This document shows positions 14,844 through 23,024 of a stretch of DNA of 38,193 nucleotides, one piece after another. Location of the stretch: assembly GCA_903919925.1 (NCBI GenBank), contig CAIXKO010000514.1, positions 1 to 38,193 on the forward strand, read 5' to 3'. The position numbers and the translations under genes were made by a program. Within the stretch, counting starts at the first letter, position 1; each line of letters opens with the position of its first letter. Origin of the DNA: an uncultured Bacteroidota bacterium (GTDB lineage: Bacteria > Bacteroidota > Bacteroidia > Bacteroidales > UBA12481). Below the pieces are notes generated by a model. It saw nothing but the letters and a program-made list of their open reading frames with translations. It was not told the origin of the DNA and ran no database searches.

Positions 14844-16439
14844 TTAAAATTTCTCATCATATTTAGTCCAAAGAAAGTCGCCTAACTTCCAGGCACTTTT
14901 CACCACCTGGTTACCCCAATTTACGGTAAACTCGGTTAAAACAGACTTACGTTCACCAGGGCTGGATATTGTTTCCAACTGTTTTTCAGTATCCGCGGTT
15001 TTGATAAAGATTTCTTGCTGCAAGGGAATCCACACATTATCCACATCTTTTCGCATATCGCCCCATCGTTGAGCTGCCAGAGTTCCAAGCCTGTTAAAGG
15101 CCCACCAGGCAGATTCTGTGGAAAACCCGGTAACCCTGCCGTCAGTTTTATAGGTCTGCGGTAAATCGCTTACCCCGCAAAATACAGGTATATATATTGA
15201 AGTAGCCACATTATCAAGTGCAAACCACACAATTCCGCCAATATCATCGGGCAGCCAACTGCGGCATTGAATGATGGTTGCATACATTGTGTACCACCTT
15301 GCAATTGTTCTTTCGCCCAAAGATCCCCATCCTCCGTTTATTTTGAATACCTTGTTCATATCGTACGGCATGAACGGATTAGCCATGGGAGATATTACGG
15401 TTTTGCCCTGATCGTCCGTTACGGTGATATCTTTTATGAAGTTAAATTCAGTGCCTTCATAATAATCTTTGAACACCTTGATAAGGTCTTCACGGGTTAC
15501 CGGTTTATCCGGCTTAACTGAAAACGGATAATTCTCAGCATTGGGATCCAGCTTCAATGAGGGAGCCAACAGGCTGAACACCCGCCACTCACGCCGCCGC
15601 GAGGCGAGGCTGGTTCGGCTTTCAGGGGCGTAAGCGTAGCAGAACCGGAATGGCTCATTTTCACTCCACCAACCATTGCTTTTTGCCACCTCCATTAAAT
15701 TATCGGATGCCATAAAGTTAGCCTGGTCAAACAAGTCAACTTCTTTTATTGTGCTGGCATTGGCATTAACTGAAACATGGTTATCGGGTACTCTTTGTGC
15801 AACCCATATCGCGCCTTTAATACCCTTTCCCGGTCCTACAATTTCCAGATGCCACACTTCACTTTTATCAGCAATGGTCAGACATTCGCCTGCATCGCTC
15901 CACCCATATTGGCTCAGCATTCCACCGGTGAGAATCAGTGCTTCCCTGACTGTTTTGCACCTCTCAAGCATCAGTCTGATCAAACTCTGGCAATCGATCA
16001 ATCCTGCATCAGATCGCAGCTCAGGACGCCCTCCGAATGTGGATTCTCCAATTCCGAGTTGATATTGGTTCATGCAAGGATAAGCAGAATTTATAAAGCC
16101 AAAAGTATTGGGCAATTGAGGAATTTCGCCGGTTTTGATAAAAGCGTACGATGGCATTGCCTTGGTGTCATCGTTTACCCGCCGGAACATATCAGTTGTG
16201 GATCCGCGCGGGTAATCAGCCGGTGGAACTATTTCTACCGATGAGCGTGTCCGGTGACTGTCATCCGTGTGCGAGGTAATAACCGAACCGTCAGCAGTAG
16301 CAAGCCTGCCGGCTGTTATGGAGGTACAGCCATCCGGAAATCCATTAATCCAATCAGCGGTTGACTGAGACCAAAGAGGGCTCCAGGAAAAAGCAGCCAG
16401 TATAAATCCAAGCAACAAAGTTTGTATTCGCCTGTACAT
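14844..16439 (-). CDS. Exported C69 family dipeptidase
   Basis: A 531-residue Ntn-hydrolase-type dipeptidase related to Lactobacillus PepD (C69). A signal peptide (hydrophobic RIQTLLLGFILAAFSW, ending near WSQ) precedes C38 in GFPDGCTSITAG, the expected catalytic nucleophile, followed by RLATADGSVI typical of the family. The conserved region ECLTIADKSEVWHLEI and the segment YGWSDAG fit. In classical C69 enzymes the cysteine becomes N-terminal after processing; here the cysteine lies about 13 residues past the signal cleavage site, so a propeptide would have to be removed. It probably cleaves dipeptides in the periplasm. It is first of a two-gene unit with the YbhN-type protein. Confidence 0.9.
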   Translation of the reverse strand: MYRRIQTLLLGFILAAFSWSPLWSQSTADWINGFPDGCTSITAGRLATADGSVITSHTDDSHRTRSSVEIVPPADYPRGSTTDMFRRVNDDTKAMPSYAFIKTGEIPQLPNTFGFINSAYPCMNQYQLGIGESTFGGRPELRSDAGLIDCQSLIRLMLERCKTVREALILTGGMLSQYGWSDAGECLTIADKSEVWHLEIVGPGKGIKGAIWVAQRVPDNHVSVNANASTIKEVDLFDQANFMASDNLMEVAKSNGWWSENEPFRFCYAYAPESRTSLASRRREWRVFSLLAPSLKLDPNAENYPFSVKPDKPVTREDLIKVFKDYYEGTEFNFIKDITVTDDQGKTVISPMANPFMPYDMNKVFKINGGWGSLGERTIARWYTMYATIIQCRSWLPDDIGGIVWFALDNVATSIYIPVFCGVSDLPQTYKTDGRVTGFSTESAWWAFNRLGTLAAQRWGDMRKDVDNVWIPLQQEIFIKTADTEKQLETISSPGERKSVLTEFTVNWGNQVVKSAWKLGDFLWTKYDEKF

Positions 16440-16540
16440 AATTTGCGATTTTAATACGGCGAAAATACAAAAATCATTTATAGCCTGCTTCCATCAAGGT
16501 CAGGCTATTCGAAAGCGTTATCAACAAAACACGCTAAAAG

Positions 16541-17089
16541 CTAGTTTTTGAGCCATTGGATGATCTCCTCACTTCTTGGGCTTACCTTTGGTGGGATTAC
16601 TGAAACCAAAGCACCTTTTTCATCAATGAGGTACTTCTGAAAATTCCATTTCACCTCAGAATCTAATACTCCATTAAGCTTTTTATCGGTCAGCCACTTG
16701 TAAAGTGGATGCATATCCGAGCCTTTTACGGATATTTTTGACATCATAGGGAAAGTTACTCCGAATTTCGCATCGCAAAACTCCCTGATTTGAGCATTAG
16801 TCCCGGGCTCCTGAGACAAGAAGTTATTAGCCGGAAACCCGATAATTACAAATTTATCACCTCCATATTCTTTGTACAGTGACTCCAATTGCTCGTATTG
16901 AGGGGTAAAACCGCACTTGGAAGCGGTGTTTACAATCATCACCTTCTTCCCTATCAACTGCTTGAATGAGTAATCCTTACCATCCAATGAAGTTACTATG
17001 AAATTATAAATAGAAGGAACACGGGTATCCTGCGGAAAAGCATGCAAAATGAACACCGATAAAAAAAAGAGCACAATTAATTTTTTCAT
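16541..17089 (-). CDS. Exported glutathione-peroxidase-family thiol peroxidase
   Basis: A 182-residue cysteine-type GPx homologue. The start is placed at 17089 because it yields a signal peptide (MKKLIVLFFLSVFILHAFPQ); the open frame reaches 17254 but the extra N-terminus is low-quality. The catalytic triad is present: C59 (NTASKCGFTPQ), Q93 (GFPANNFLSQEPGT) and W148 (KWNFQKYL). A cysteine replaces selenocysteine, and bacterial enzymes of this kind are usually recycled by thioredoxin-like proteins rather than glutathione. Export to the periplasm is less common than cytoplasmic location and would need an envelope thiol reductant. It is transcribed alone, divergent from the barrel-SPOR gene. 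Confidence 0.93.
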   Translation of the reverse strand: MKKLIVLFFLSVFILHAFPQDTRVPSIYNFIVTSLDGKDYSFKQLIGKKVMIVNTASKCGFTPQYEQLESLYKEYGGDKFVIIGFPANNFLSQEPGTNAQIREFCDAKFGVTFPMMSKISVKGSDMHPLYKWLTDKKLNGVLDSEVKWNFQKYLIDEKGALVSVIPPKVSPRSEEIIQWLKN

Positions 17090-17260
17090 GTTAAGTTTGT
17101 ATAATGATAATAAAACAAGAATGTTGATAAAAAAGTTTATAAATGGTTTGATTAGTGGACAGGAGTCTGGCATTGTTAGTGTTAATGTATTCGTACCTTT
17201 AGACCTTAGATCGAAGAATACTTCTTGTACCCGACTTTTTGAACCTTTATACAAGATGGC

Positions 17261-18826
17261 ATGAACCGCAACAGCTTAAAAATATCTTTTTTAACGATCC
17301 TTGTGATCGTGCTAACCCATTTTGAAACCAGTGGTCAAACTGACAGTTTGAAGGGTTTTTCTATTAAACTAAGCCCCGGAGCTTTAACTTATTATGGCGA
17401 TTTAAGCACCAATAACTGGAACATTTTTAACAGAATCGGAACGGGTTCAAAATTCGGTTTTAGCGCCGGAATCGTTAAACAATTCAGTCCTTTTTTTGGC
17501 ATTCAGGCTCAGTTTATGGCAGGGAGTTTATACACAGCCGCTTCAGATAATACCATTTGGACCAACACCTATTTTGCGGGATCCTTAAGTGAGTTTAGTT
17601 TATCCGCCAGGCTCGATCCATTAAAAATTCTCAAAGGAAAACCATTGAAAATTTCGCCCTATCTCTCATTGGGAGTAGCTGCATTTGGCTTCAGAAGTGT
17701 CAGGCGTGAGATGTTTACCAATCTTGTTTTACTGCCTAATTTTGGGTACAATGTTGATGGATTGACTAAAGTTACCAGACAAACCGCCATGTCGCTACCC
17801 ATGGCCTTAGGCCTATCCTACGAGGTTATTCCAAATCTTCAGTTGGAGTTGGAGTATTCCGTCCGGTTAACCAATACCGATCTGCTTGATTGTGTTAAGG
17901 GAGCAAAAAACTCAAATGATCTTTATTCCTTCGCCAGCATTGGTTTGCGATACACCATTTCCAGAAAGTCGGCAACCAGCGCAGTACCGGCTGATAGTGT
18001 AAACAAGGTCCCCATGCAGCCTGCTGTTAAGACAATAGAACCTGCCAAGGCAGAACCTGCAGATTTTAACGCTTTTGTTGATGCAGAAATGCCGGAGAGT
18101 GCTGAGGTAGGAGAAACATTTGATGTTAAAGTCAGGGCAATAAAAGGGAACTATACCGGACCTGCAAAAATCACACAGAAATATCCCGAAGGTTTCACTG
18201 CTACTGGTGATCAGTCAAATGGCAATACATTTTCATTTGCTAATCAAAGCGTTAAGCTCGAATGGGATAAAATGCCTGTTGATTCGATCATTGTCCGCCG
18301 TTACCGGATAAAAGTTGGGGATGTTCCCCTTGGTAATAAAACGATAAACGGCAGATTCGAGTATCAGCAAGCAGATGGATCTAAACTTTTGGTTCGATTT
18401 GATAAAACCATTGAAATCAAGGGTCCCGCATCAACCGACGACAAAGACCTATCAATAAACCAATTGCTTAAACAGTACGATTCGGGAGATCCCAACAAAT
18501 CCAGCACCACTCCTAAAGCTAGCGGGAAAGGAAATATCAGGCCAGCGCAAGCAGTTGCAGGAATCGAATACCGGATTCAGTGCGGAGCTTTCCGTGATAA
18601 CAAACAGGCCAGTACGCAGTTGGCATCAAAATACCGAATCACCGAAACCATCCAGGAAGAATTAATCGATGGAATGTACAAATACACCGTAGGTTCATTC
18701 CGCACCAAGGAAGAAGCAGTTATATACAGGAACAAATTTGTTGATAGAACAAAACTGGAATCAGTTTTTATTGTTGCCTATCGGGATGGTGTTCGTTTGG
18801 CCAAAATCGGAGATGCCGGAAAGTAA
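17261..18826 (+). CDS. Outer-membrane barrel-like / Ig-like / SPOR-domain fusion protein
   Basis: A 521-residue exported protein I recognise by domains, not by name. After a signal peptide (ending near FETSGQ) residues about 30-235 look like an outer-membrane beta-barrel: alternating hydrophobic strands such as FSIKLSPGALTYYGDL, LQLELEYSVRL and FASIGLRYTIS. A proline/alanine linker leads to an Ig-like segment at about 268-390 (FDVKVRAIKGNYTGPAKI, YPEGFTATGD). A low-complexity linker ends in a SPOR domain at about 435-510 (EYRIQCGAFRD, YKYTVGSFRTKEEA), which in other proteins binds glycan strands lacking stem peptides. It would join outer membrane to peptidoglycan, especially at division sites. 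A weak promoter (TTG at 17173, TACCTTTA at 17194) lies upstream. The next gene starts 17 bases downstream. Confidence 0.78.
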   Translation: MNRNSLKISFLTILVIVLTHFETSGQTDSLKGFSIKLSPGALTYYGDLSTNNWNIFNRIGTGSKFGFSAGIVKQFSPFFGIQAQFMAGSLYTAASDNTIWTNTYFAGSLSEFSLSARLDPLKILKGKPLKISPYLSLGVAAFGFRSVRREMFTNLVLLPNFGYNVDGLTKVTRQTAMSLPMALGLSYEVIPNLQLELEYSVRLTNTDLLDCVKGAKNSNDLYSFASIGLRYTISRKSATSAVPADSVNKVPMQPAVKTIEPAKAEPADFNAFVDAEMPESAEVGETFDVKVRAIKGNYTGPAKITQKYPEGFTATGDQSNGNTFSFANQSVKLEWDKMPVDSIIVRRYRIKVGDVPLGNKTINGRFEYQQADGSKLLVRFDKTIEIKGPASTDDKDLSINQLLKQYDSGDPNKSSTTPKASGKGNIRPAQAVAGIEYRIQCGAFRDNKQASTQLASKYRITETIQEELIDGMYKYTVGSFRTKEEAVIYRNKFVDRTKLESVFIVAYRDGVRLAKIGDAGK

Positions 18827-18843
18827 TCCTCAATTCCCTGATT

Positions 18844-20079
18844 ATGGGTTTGCCTAGCGTTTTTGAAGCTTTTCAGCTTGCTGTTGGTCCGAGCACTGTA
18901 TTCACAACCGGTGCTTTACTAATAGGTCAGGCATTCCGTGAATCAATTTTATCGAGTCCTTTTCGCTCGAATCATCGGATTTTAATTGAATTGATTGGGA
19001 ATTTCTCGAAACTTGGTCGGGAGAACAAGTCAGACCAGGCAGTTATTGCCGGCCTGGGCGGATATAGACTTGAGGAGCCGGGAATGAAAATGCAATCGTT
19101 TTACCTTAAGATTAAGGAGAACGGCTATTTTCAGGTCCCCGGAGGATTGTGGCCTTTCAATCCTGAGTCGGACCTGATATTCAATGACACCGGAAAATCC
19201 AGGATGTTTGAAAATTGCATACGCTTCCATTTATTAAGCGAAGCCGGACAACCTGCCTACCAGGCGGAATACTTTTCCCTTTCGAACGGGTTAATCAAAG
19301 GGAATGGGGTACAGGACCCGGTAAGTTTTTCGGTTGATGATTTTCCCAAAAGTTTTCTGGAAATAAAAGACATGATAACTACTGGAAAAATTGCGCTGTT
19401 AGAGTTTGTTATATCCGGTGAATGCTCAAAACACCGTATATCCAGGGATCATTTTCACAGAAGAATGCATACCACCTGGAAATTGATGAAGGCTAACATT
19501 GATCGAGGATTAACAGCCAAAAGAGTATTCCTTAACACCATTAATATTAATCCTACTGCCAGCTCAGAGCATACACGCGCCTCCTTCTATGCTTTGGCCC
19601 TGACTGAAGAAATATTAAATAACAGCACGGTTATAACAGCACCTACCTGCACTGGATCAGCAATACTACCAGCGGTTTTCAGGCATATTCAGGAGAAATT
19701 TTTGTTTCCTGATGAAAAAATGGTCGAAGGGCTGATCATCAGCGGATTATTCGGATCGCTCATCCTTCACCAACTCAATGAATCCAAGAGGCTGGTAAAT
19801 TGGCTTACAGAAGTTGCATTTTCAGCGATTATGGCCGCCGCCGGGGCTTCATATTTACTGGGCGGATCACCCGATGACATAGAAAAGGCAGCCACAATGG
19901 CTGCCATTTTGTATGGAGGATCGAATCAAAAAACCAGCAAAATGGATTCTGATTCGCTGTTGTTGTTGAATTCTATGGTTGCTCAGACCCTACCCTCACT
20001 GATCGATTTTTCAAAAATACAATCAGGCTACGGCATTCCTGAATTCGATCATGCGCTAAGAGACCTATTTACCCGGTAA
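18844..20079 (+). CDS. Degenerate L-serine dehydratase homologue lacking Fe-S cysteines
   Basis: A 411-residue protein colinear with single-chain iron-sulfur L-serine dehydratases (SdaA). Matches include VFEAFQLAVGPS at the N-terminus (usual LFDMFKVGIGPSSSHT), VITAPTCTGSAILPAVF (usual VTAPTNGACGIVPAVL) and MAAAGASYLLGGSPDDI (usual MAAAGLAELLGGSPEQV). The catalytic features are gone. GPSSSHT is GPSTVFT. The cluster segment GCQGEVGVACSMAA reads NWLTEVAFSAIMAA at residues 319-332, with W and A for the two cysteines. The third cysteine (GLTCDP) aligns with SNQKT near residue 362. Only C124, C194 and C269 exist, none at ligand positions. The frame is intact and full length, so this is a maintained pseudoenzyme or a changed activity, not a decayed gene. 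Comparison motifs are recalled. Its end overlaps the convergent CBM9 gene by 15 bases. Confidence 0.8.
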   Translation: MGLPSVFEAFQLAVGPSTVFTTGALLIGQAFRESILSSPFRSNHRILIELIGNFSKLGRENKSDQAVIAGLGGYRLEEPGMKMQSFYLKIKENGYFQVPGGLWPFNPESDLIFNDTGKSRMFENCIRFHLLSEAGQPAYQAEYFSLSNGLIKGNGVQDPVSFSVDDFPKSFLEIKDMITTGKIALLEFVISGECSKHRISRDHFHRRMHTTWKLMKANIDRGLTAKRVFLNTININPTASSEHTRASFYALALTEEILNNSTVITAPTCTGSAILPAVFRHIQEKFLFPDEKMVEGLIISGLFGSLILHQLNESKRLVNWLTEVAFSAIMAAAGASYLLGGSPDDIEKAATMAAILYGGSNQKTSKMDSDSLLLLNSMVAQTLPSLIDFSKIQSGYGIPEFDHALRDLFTR

Positions 20080-21219
20080 TGACCCGGAAAGACTTACTAT
20101 TCTGCCATCGTGGTAAATAGTCCACTCCGGGCTTCCATTTGCTGCAGCAATGTTGCTTTCAAAAGTGCTGCGGGTTGATCGGATTAGTGGAAGCGGCAGA
20201 TTTTTCGGAAAATCTTCTGGGTTTAACCCGATCTCCGATAAACTAGATGAATAGGTACCATTCTTGACGAAATACTCAAATTCCGCATAATAAACCATTC
20301 TCAGGGCCCACTTGATATCGAAGTCCTTATCTGGCCGGAATTCCTCGGAACTGGTACCAGCCTGAAATGACGAAAATTGGATAAATCCCCACATTTCGGG
20401 CATATGCATATTAATGCGTCCCTGAGGTGACCATACCCAGTTATCCTCAGGATAGGGTTTACCGGTTTGAGGATTAATCTCTTTCCGATAATTACCATTC
20501 TCAATCAATGTTCGCCATTCTACCCTGGAAAAGCCCAATCGCCACTGATCACCAGCTTTAGGGAGACTGGCACCTGCATTGCATTCTTTTAATGCATCCA
20601 ATGGTATAACCAGCTCAACCGTCCATCCTTTGTCAATGTCAGCAGCGTTGTTTATAGTACCATCAACATGAGTACCTACCTGTAAACCAGCAATATTCCA
20701 CCCATTCACAGGAGGACCACCATCGCGATAGGGCTTCAATAACAGTAAGTCCCAGGCAGTTGAAAGAGCATTTACCTCGAGTTCATAATAAGCATGCGTA
20801 TCCCCATCGGGATCAATAAATACCTCAAAATCATTATCATAAAAGATTACGGTATCCCTTTGCCTGAGCCGTGCCCAAACGTGCGGTTCCTCTAATTCAG
20901 CTGCGATATACAAGTTCTTATCATCCCAGAGCAGTTTTGCACGTGTTTTATACTTCGGAGCAGGCTTAGCTGATCCTTCAATATCTGCAAAATAATCGGT
21001 CCAGGGTGCAGCAGACCAGGCTGGTTCATCAAAAATACCGTCGGCAATCACTGGCGAAGCGGTCCGATAGCAAACATAACTTCTAGGTGAAGGTTTCGGA
21101 GGAAGCAACAAAGCTGCCTCGCTAACAGACTTATTTGTGGGCTCAGAGCAAGAAAACAGACTGATTATCGATCCAAAGAGGATAGAGAATCGTAAAATAG
21201 GGAGTAAAAACGACCTCAT
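20065..21219 (-). CDS. CBM9-like carbohydrate-binding lipoprotein
   Basis: A 384-residue exported protein. The start at 21219 forms an ATGA overlap with the stop of the small upstream regulator gene; an in-frame ATG at 21240 would lie deeper in that gene. The N-terminus is a lipoprotein signal ending at LFSC (C24). Residues about 50-270 match the family-9 carbohydrate-binding-like domain: IADGIFDEPAWSAAPWTDYF, AKLLWDDKNLYIAAELEEP, DNDFEVFIDPDGDTHAYYEL and WTVELVIPLDAL. A tail of about 110 residues follows with no recognised domain. Such proteins are often stand-alone or attached to glycan enzymes; no catalytic domain is seen here. It is presumably a surface or periplasmic glycan binder. Confidence 0.87.
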   Translation of the reverse strand: MRSFLLPILRFSILFGSIISLFSCSEPTNKSVSEAALLLPPKPSPRSYVCYRTASPVIADGIFDEPAWSAAPWTDYFADIEGSAKPAPKYKTRAKLLWDDKNLYIAAELEEPHVWARLRQRDTVIFYDNDFEVFIDPDGDTHAYYELEVNALSTAWDLLLLKPYRDGGPPVNGWNIAGLQVGTHVDGTINNAADIDKGWTVELVIPLDALKECNAGASLPKAGDQWRLGFSRVEWRTLIENGNYRKEINPQTGKPYPEDNWVWSPQGRINMHMPEMWGFIQFSSFQAGTSSEEFRPDKDFDIKWALRMVYYAEFEYFVKNGTYSSSLSEIGLNPEDFPKNLPLPLIRSTRSTFESNIAAANGSPEWTIYHDGRIVSLSGSLPGK

Positions 21220-21395
21220 TTCTTTGGCTCCCAAAAACAAACCTTAGGAGAGGTTATCCGTTCTTCTTTTTTCAATTTGTTAAGCCCTTTGTCAACTTCA
21301 GCCCTGGTAAGGCCGCAAATCTCCACTAATTCACCTGCCTTCAAAGGCTTACCTGCATTGGTCATTGCTAAAAGTAACTGTTCCTGAATTTCCAT
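21216..21395 (-). CDS. Small winged-helix DNA-binding-like protein (59 aa)
   Basis: A 59-residue protein, MEIQEQLLLAMTNAGKPLKA at its start and ending SPKVCFWEPKK. It has the helix-turn-helix pattern GKPLKAGELVEICGLTRAEV followed by a lysine-rich recognition-like helix and a C-terminal wing-like SPKVCFWEP. I recall small Bacteroidota and archaeal proteins of this length with a similar SPK-x-C-Y/F ending annotated as transcriptional regulators. A candidate promoter lies just upstream (21418-21446), and its stop codon overlaps the CBM9 lipoprotein start as ATGA, so the two are translationally coupled. It may sense or regulate something linked to that lipoprotein; this is inference. Confidence 0.75.
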   Translation of the reverse strand: MEIQEQLLLAMTNAGKPLKAGELVEICGLTRAEVDKGLNKLKKEERITSPKVCFWEPKK

Positions 21396-21417
21396 TTTTT
21401 TAAGATATTTAGACGAT

Positions 21418-21446
21418 CAAATATACAAATAACCAATTTTGATCAA
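21418..21446 (-). promoter_or_regulatory. Candidate promoter of the winged-helix/CBM9 pair
   Basis: On the minus strand TTG (21446-21444) is followed after 18 bases by TATATTTG (21425-21418), an exact TAnnTTTG box. The start codon is at 21395, leaving a leader of about 15 bases. Confidence 0.5.
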
Positions 21447-21483
21447 TAGTTTCTTACATCAATAATCTTTCAGCGCAGATTAT

Positions 21484-21491
21484 TAATTTTG
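21484..21491 (+). promoter_or_regulatory. Candidate -7 box for the nucleotidyltransferase gene
   Basis: TAATTTTG matches TAnnTTTG and lies 25 bases before the ATG at 21517. No clear -33 TTTG is found at the usual distance, so this is weak. Confidence 0.35.
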
Positions 21492-21516
21492 CCGCCTGAT
21501 TAAAAATTCTCAACAA

Positions 21517-22422
21517 ATGAAACCTACTTTACTTGTTTTGGCTGCCGGCTTAGGTAGCAGATATGGCGGTTTGAAACAAATGGACCCACTCGGGCCCAAC
21601 GGTGAATCGATTATTGATTATTCAGTTTACGATGCAGTACAGGCCGGGTTTGGCAAGGTTGTTTTTGTACTAAGGGAAGAAATTGTTGATGATTTTTACG
21701 AACTATTCGCAAATCGCTACAAGAAGTTCATCACTGTTGACCATGTTGTTCAACGACTTAGTGATATTCCTTCTGGTGTAAGCGTTAATCCTGAGCGTGT
21801 AAAGCCATGGGGGACCGGCCATGCAGTGTTATCAGCAGAAAGTATTCTTGCTGAACCATTTGCAGTAATCAATGGTGACGATTATTATGGAAAGGATGCC
21901 TTTACCGTGATGGCTGCTTTTCTCAGTCAACTAAATCCTGCGGATGTAAAATCCCAATCGATGGTTGGCTATGGGATTTCCAATACCTTATCAGAGAATG
22001 GTGCCGTATCGAGGGGTGTTTGTGCTGTGGATGAGAATAGGGTTTTAACCGGAGTGGTGGAACGAACTCATATTGAACGAAAGGGCAATGGGATCGTTTT
22101 CCTGGATGAAAACAGTATTGAAGTTGATCTAACCGGCAACGAAATCGTTTCGATGAACTTCTGGGGATTTACTCCTGCTGTATTACCTTGGTTCAAAGAT
22201 CTTTTCAAGGAGTTCCTTAAACAAAAGGGAAACGAGTTGAAATCTGAATTTTATATTCCTTACGCGGTAAACCTGCTCATCGAATCAAAAACCATTGAGG
22301 TTAAAGTGTTGGAAAGCAATGCCCAATGGTTTGGGGTCACCTATCAGGCCGACAGACCCCATGTGCAGGAAAGAATCAGGGCGATGTACCTTGAAGGCAC
22401 CTATCCTGAAAACTTGTGGTGA
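21517..22422 (+). CDS. Nucleotidyltransferase-family protein (sugar-phosphate NTP transferase type)
   Basis: A 301-residue Rossmann-fold nucleotidyltransferase. The signature VLAAGLGSRYGGLKQMDPLG at the N-terminus is the nucleotide-binding loop, with K20 expected to contact phosphate. HAVLSAESILAEPFAVINGDDYYG contains the metal-binding aspartates, and YSVYDAVQAGFGKVVFVLR is typical. Enzymes of this fold join a sugar phosphate to an NTP; the precise sugar is not readable. The conserved GGLKQMDPLGPNGESIIDYS version is common in Bacteroidota and is usually left as a generic nucleotidyltransferase. It is transcribed alone and converges on iorB with only 9 bases between stops. Confidence 0.88.
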   Translation: MKPTLLVLAAGLGSRYGGLKQMDPLGPNGESIIDYSVYDAVQAGFGKVVFVLREEIVDDFYELFANRYKKFITVDHVVQRLSDIPSGVSVNPERVKPWGTGHAVLSAESILAEPFAVINGDDYYGKDAFTVMAAFLSQLNPADVKSQSMVGYGISNTLSENGAVSRGVCAVDENRVLTGVVERTHIERKGNGIVFLDENSIEVDLTGNEIVSMNFWGFTPAVLPWFKDLFKEFLKQKGNELKSEFYIPYAVNLLIESKTIEVKVLESNAQWFGVTYQADRPHVQERIRAMYLEGTYPENLW

Positions 22423-22431
22423 TCTGAACGA

Positions 22432-23010
22432 TTAAATCTTCAGACTACAATTTCTTCCAGCTTCGAGCGCGCGGATATTAGCATCGGTTATTTCGCTGCC
22501 CTTTCTCTTAAAGACCTGTTCAACACCAGCTCTCAGGGAATCGAAACCAAGGCCCAAATAGGCTGAGGCGGCTCCCAACATGACAATATTGGATGATTTT
22601 GGTGATTGGCAATCCCTGGCAATCTGATCTGCATTGATCCAGATTGAAAAAGGCAACGCTTTCAATTCCTGTTCAATACGATTGATCGAAGGATAATCTG
22701 AAATATTCTCGAAAGGAACCGAATTTGTTACCACCCAACCTTGTCTGGTCAGGTATGGAAGGTATCGCAGAGCTTCCATGGGTTCCACAGAAAGAATCAG
22801 ATCAGCGTGTCCCAGAGGAATAAGATCGGAAGACACAGGACCATCTGAAATTCTGAGATGTGATTGTACGGCGCCTCCCCTTTGACTCATTCCATGAACT
22901 TCGGCCTGCTTAACAAACTTCTTTTCATATAACGATGCAAATCCAATGGCAGCAGCAATAGTGAGAATTCCCTGGCCTCCTACACCTGCAAGAATAATAT
23001 CTGTTTTCAT
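22432..23010 (-). CDS. iorB: Indolepyruvate:ferredoxin oxidoreductase, beta subunit
   Basis: A 192-residue subunit of the oxygen-sensitive enzyme that converts aryl pyruvates (from aromatic amino acid transamination) plus CoA to aryl-acetyl-CoA, reducing ferredoxin. The sequence is the typical gamma-type domain of 2-oxoacid oxidoreductases: ILAGVGGQGILTIAAAIG at the start, VHGMSQRGGAVQSHLRI, then GHADLILSVEPMEALRYLPY. Length is normal. It follows iorA by 14 bases. The pair indicates amino acid fermentation, or reductive synthesis of aromatic amino acids from aryl acids, and an anaerobic way of life. Confidence 0.93.
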   Translation of the reverse strand: MKTDIILAGVGGQGILTIAAAIGFASLYEKKFVKQAEVHGMSQRGGAVQSHLRISDGPVSSDLIPLGHADLILSVEPMEALRYLPYLTRQGWVVTNSVPFENISDYPSINRIEQELKALPFSIWINADQIARDCQSPKSSNIVMLGAASAYLGLGFDSLRAGVEQVFKRKGSEITDANIRALEAGRNCSLKI

Positions 23011-23024
23011 TTGATGGGCGGATT

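Noticed and set aside
15676-16244. Long open frames on the plus strand (128 and 155 codons)
   Set aside because: They lie wholly antisense to the well-supported C69 dipeptidase and show no recognisable domain or start signal.
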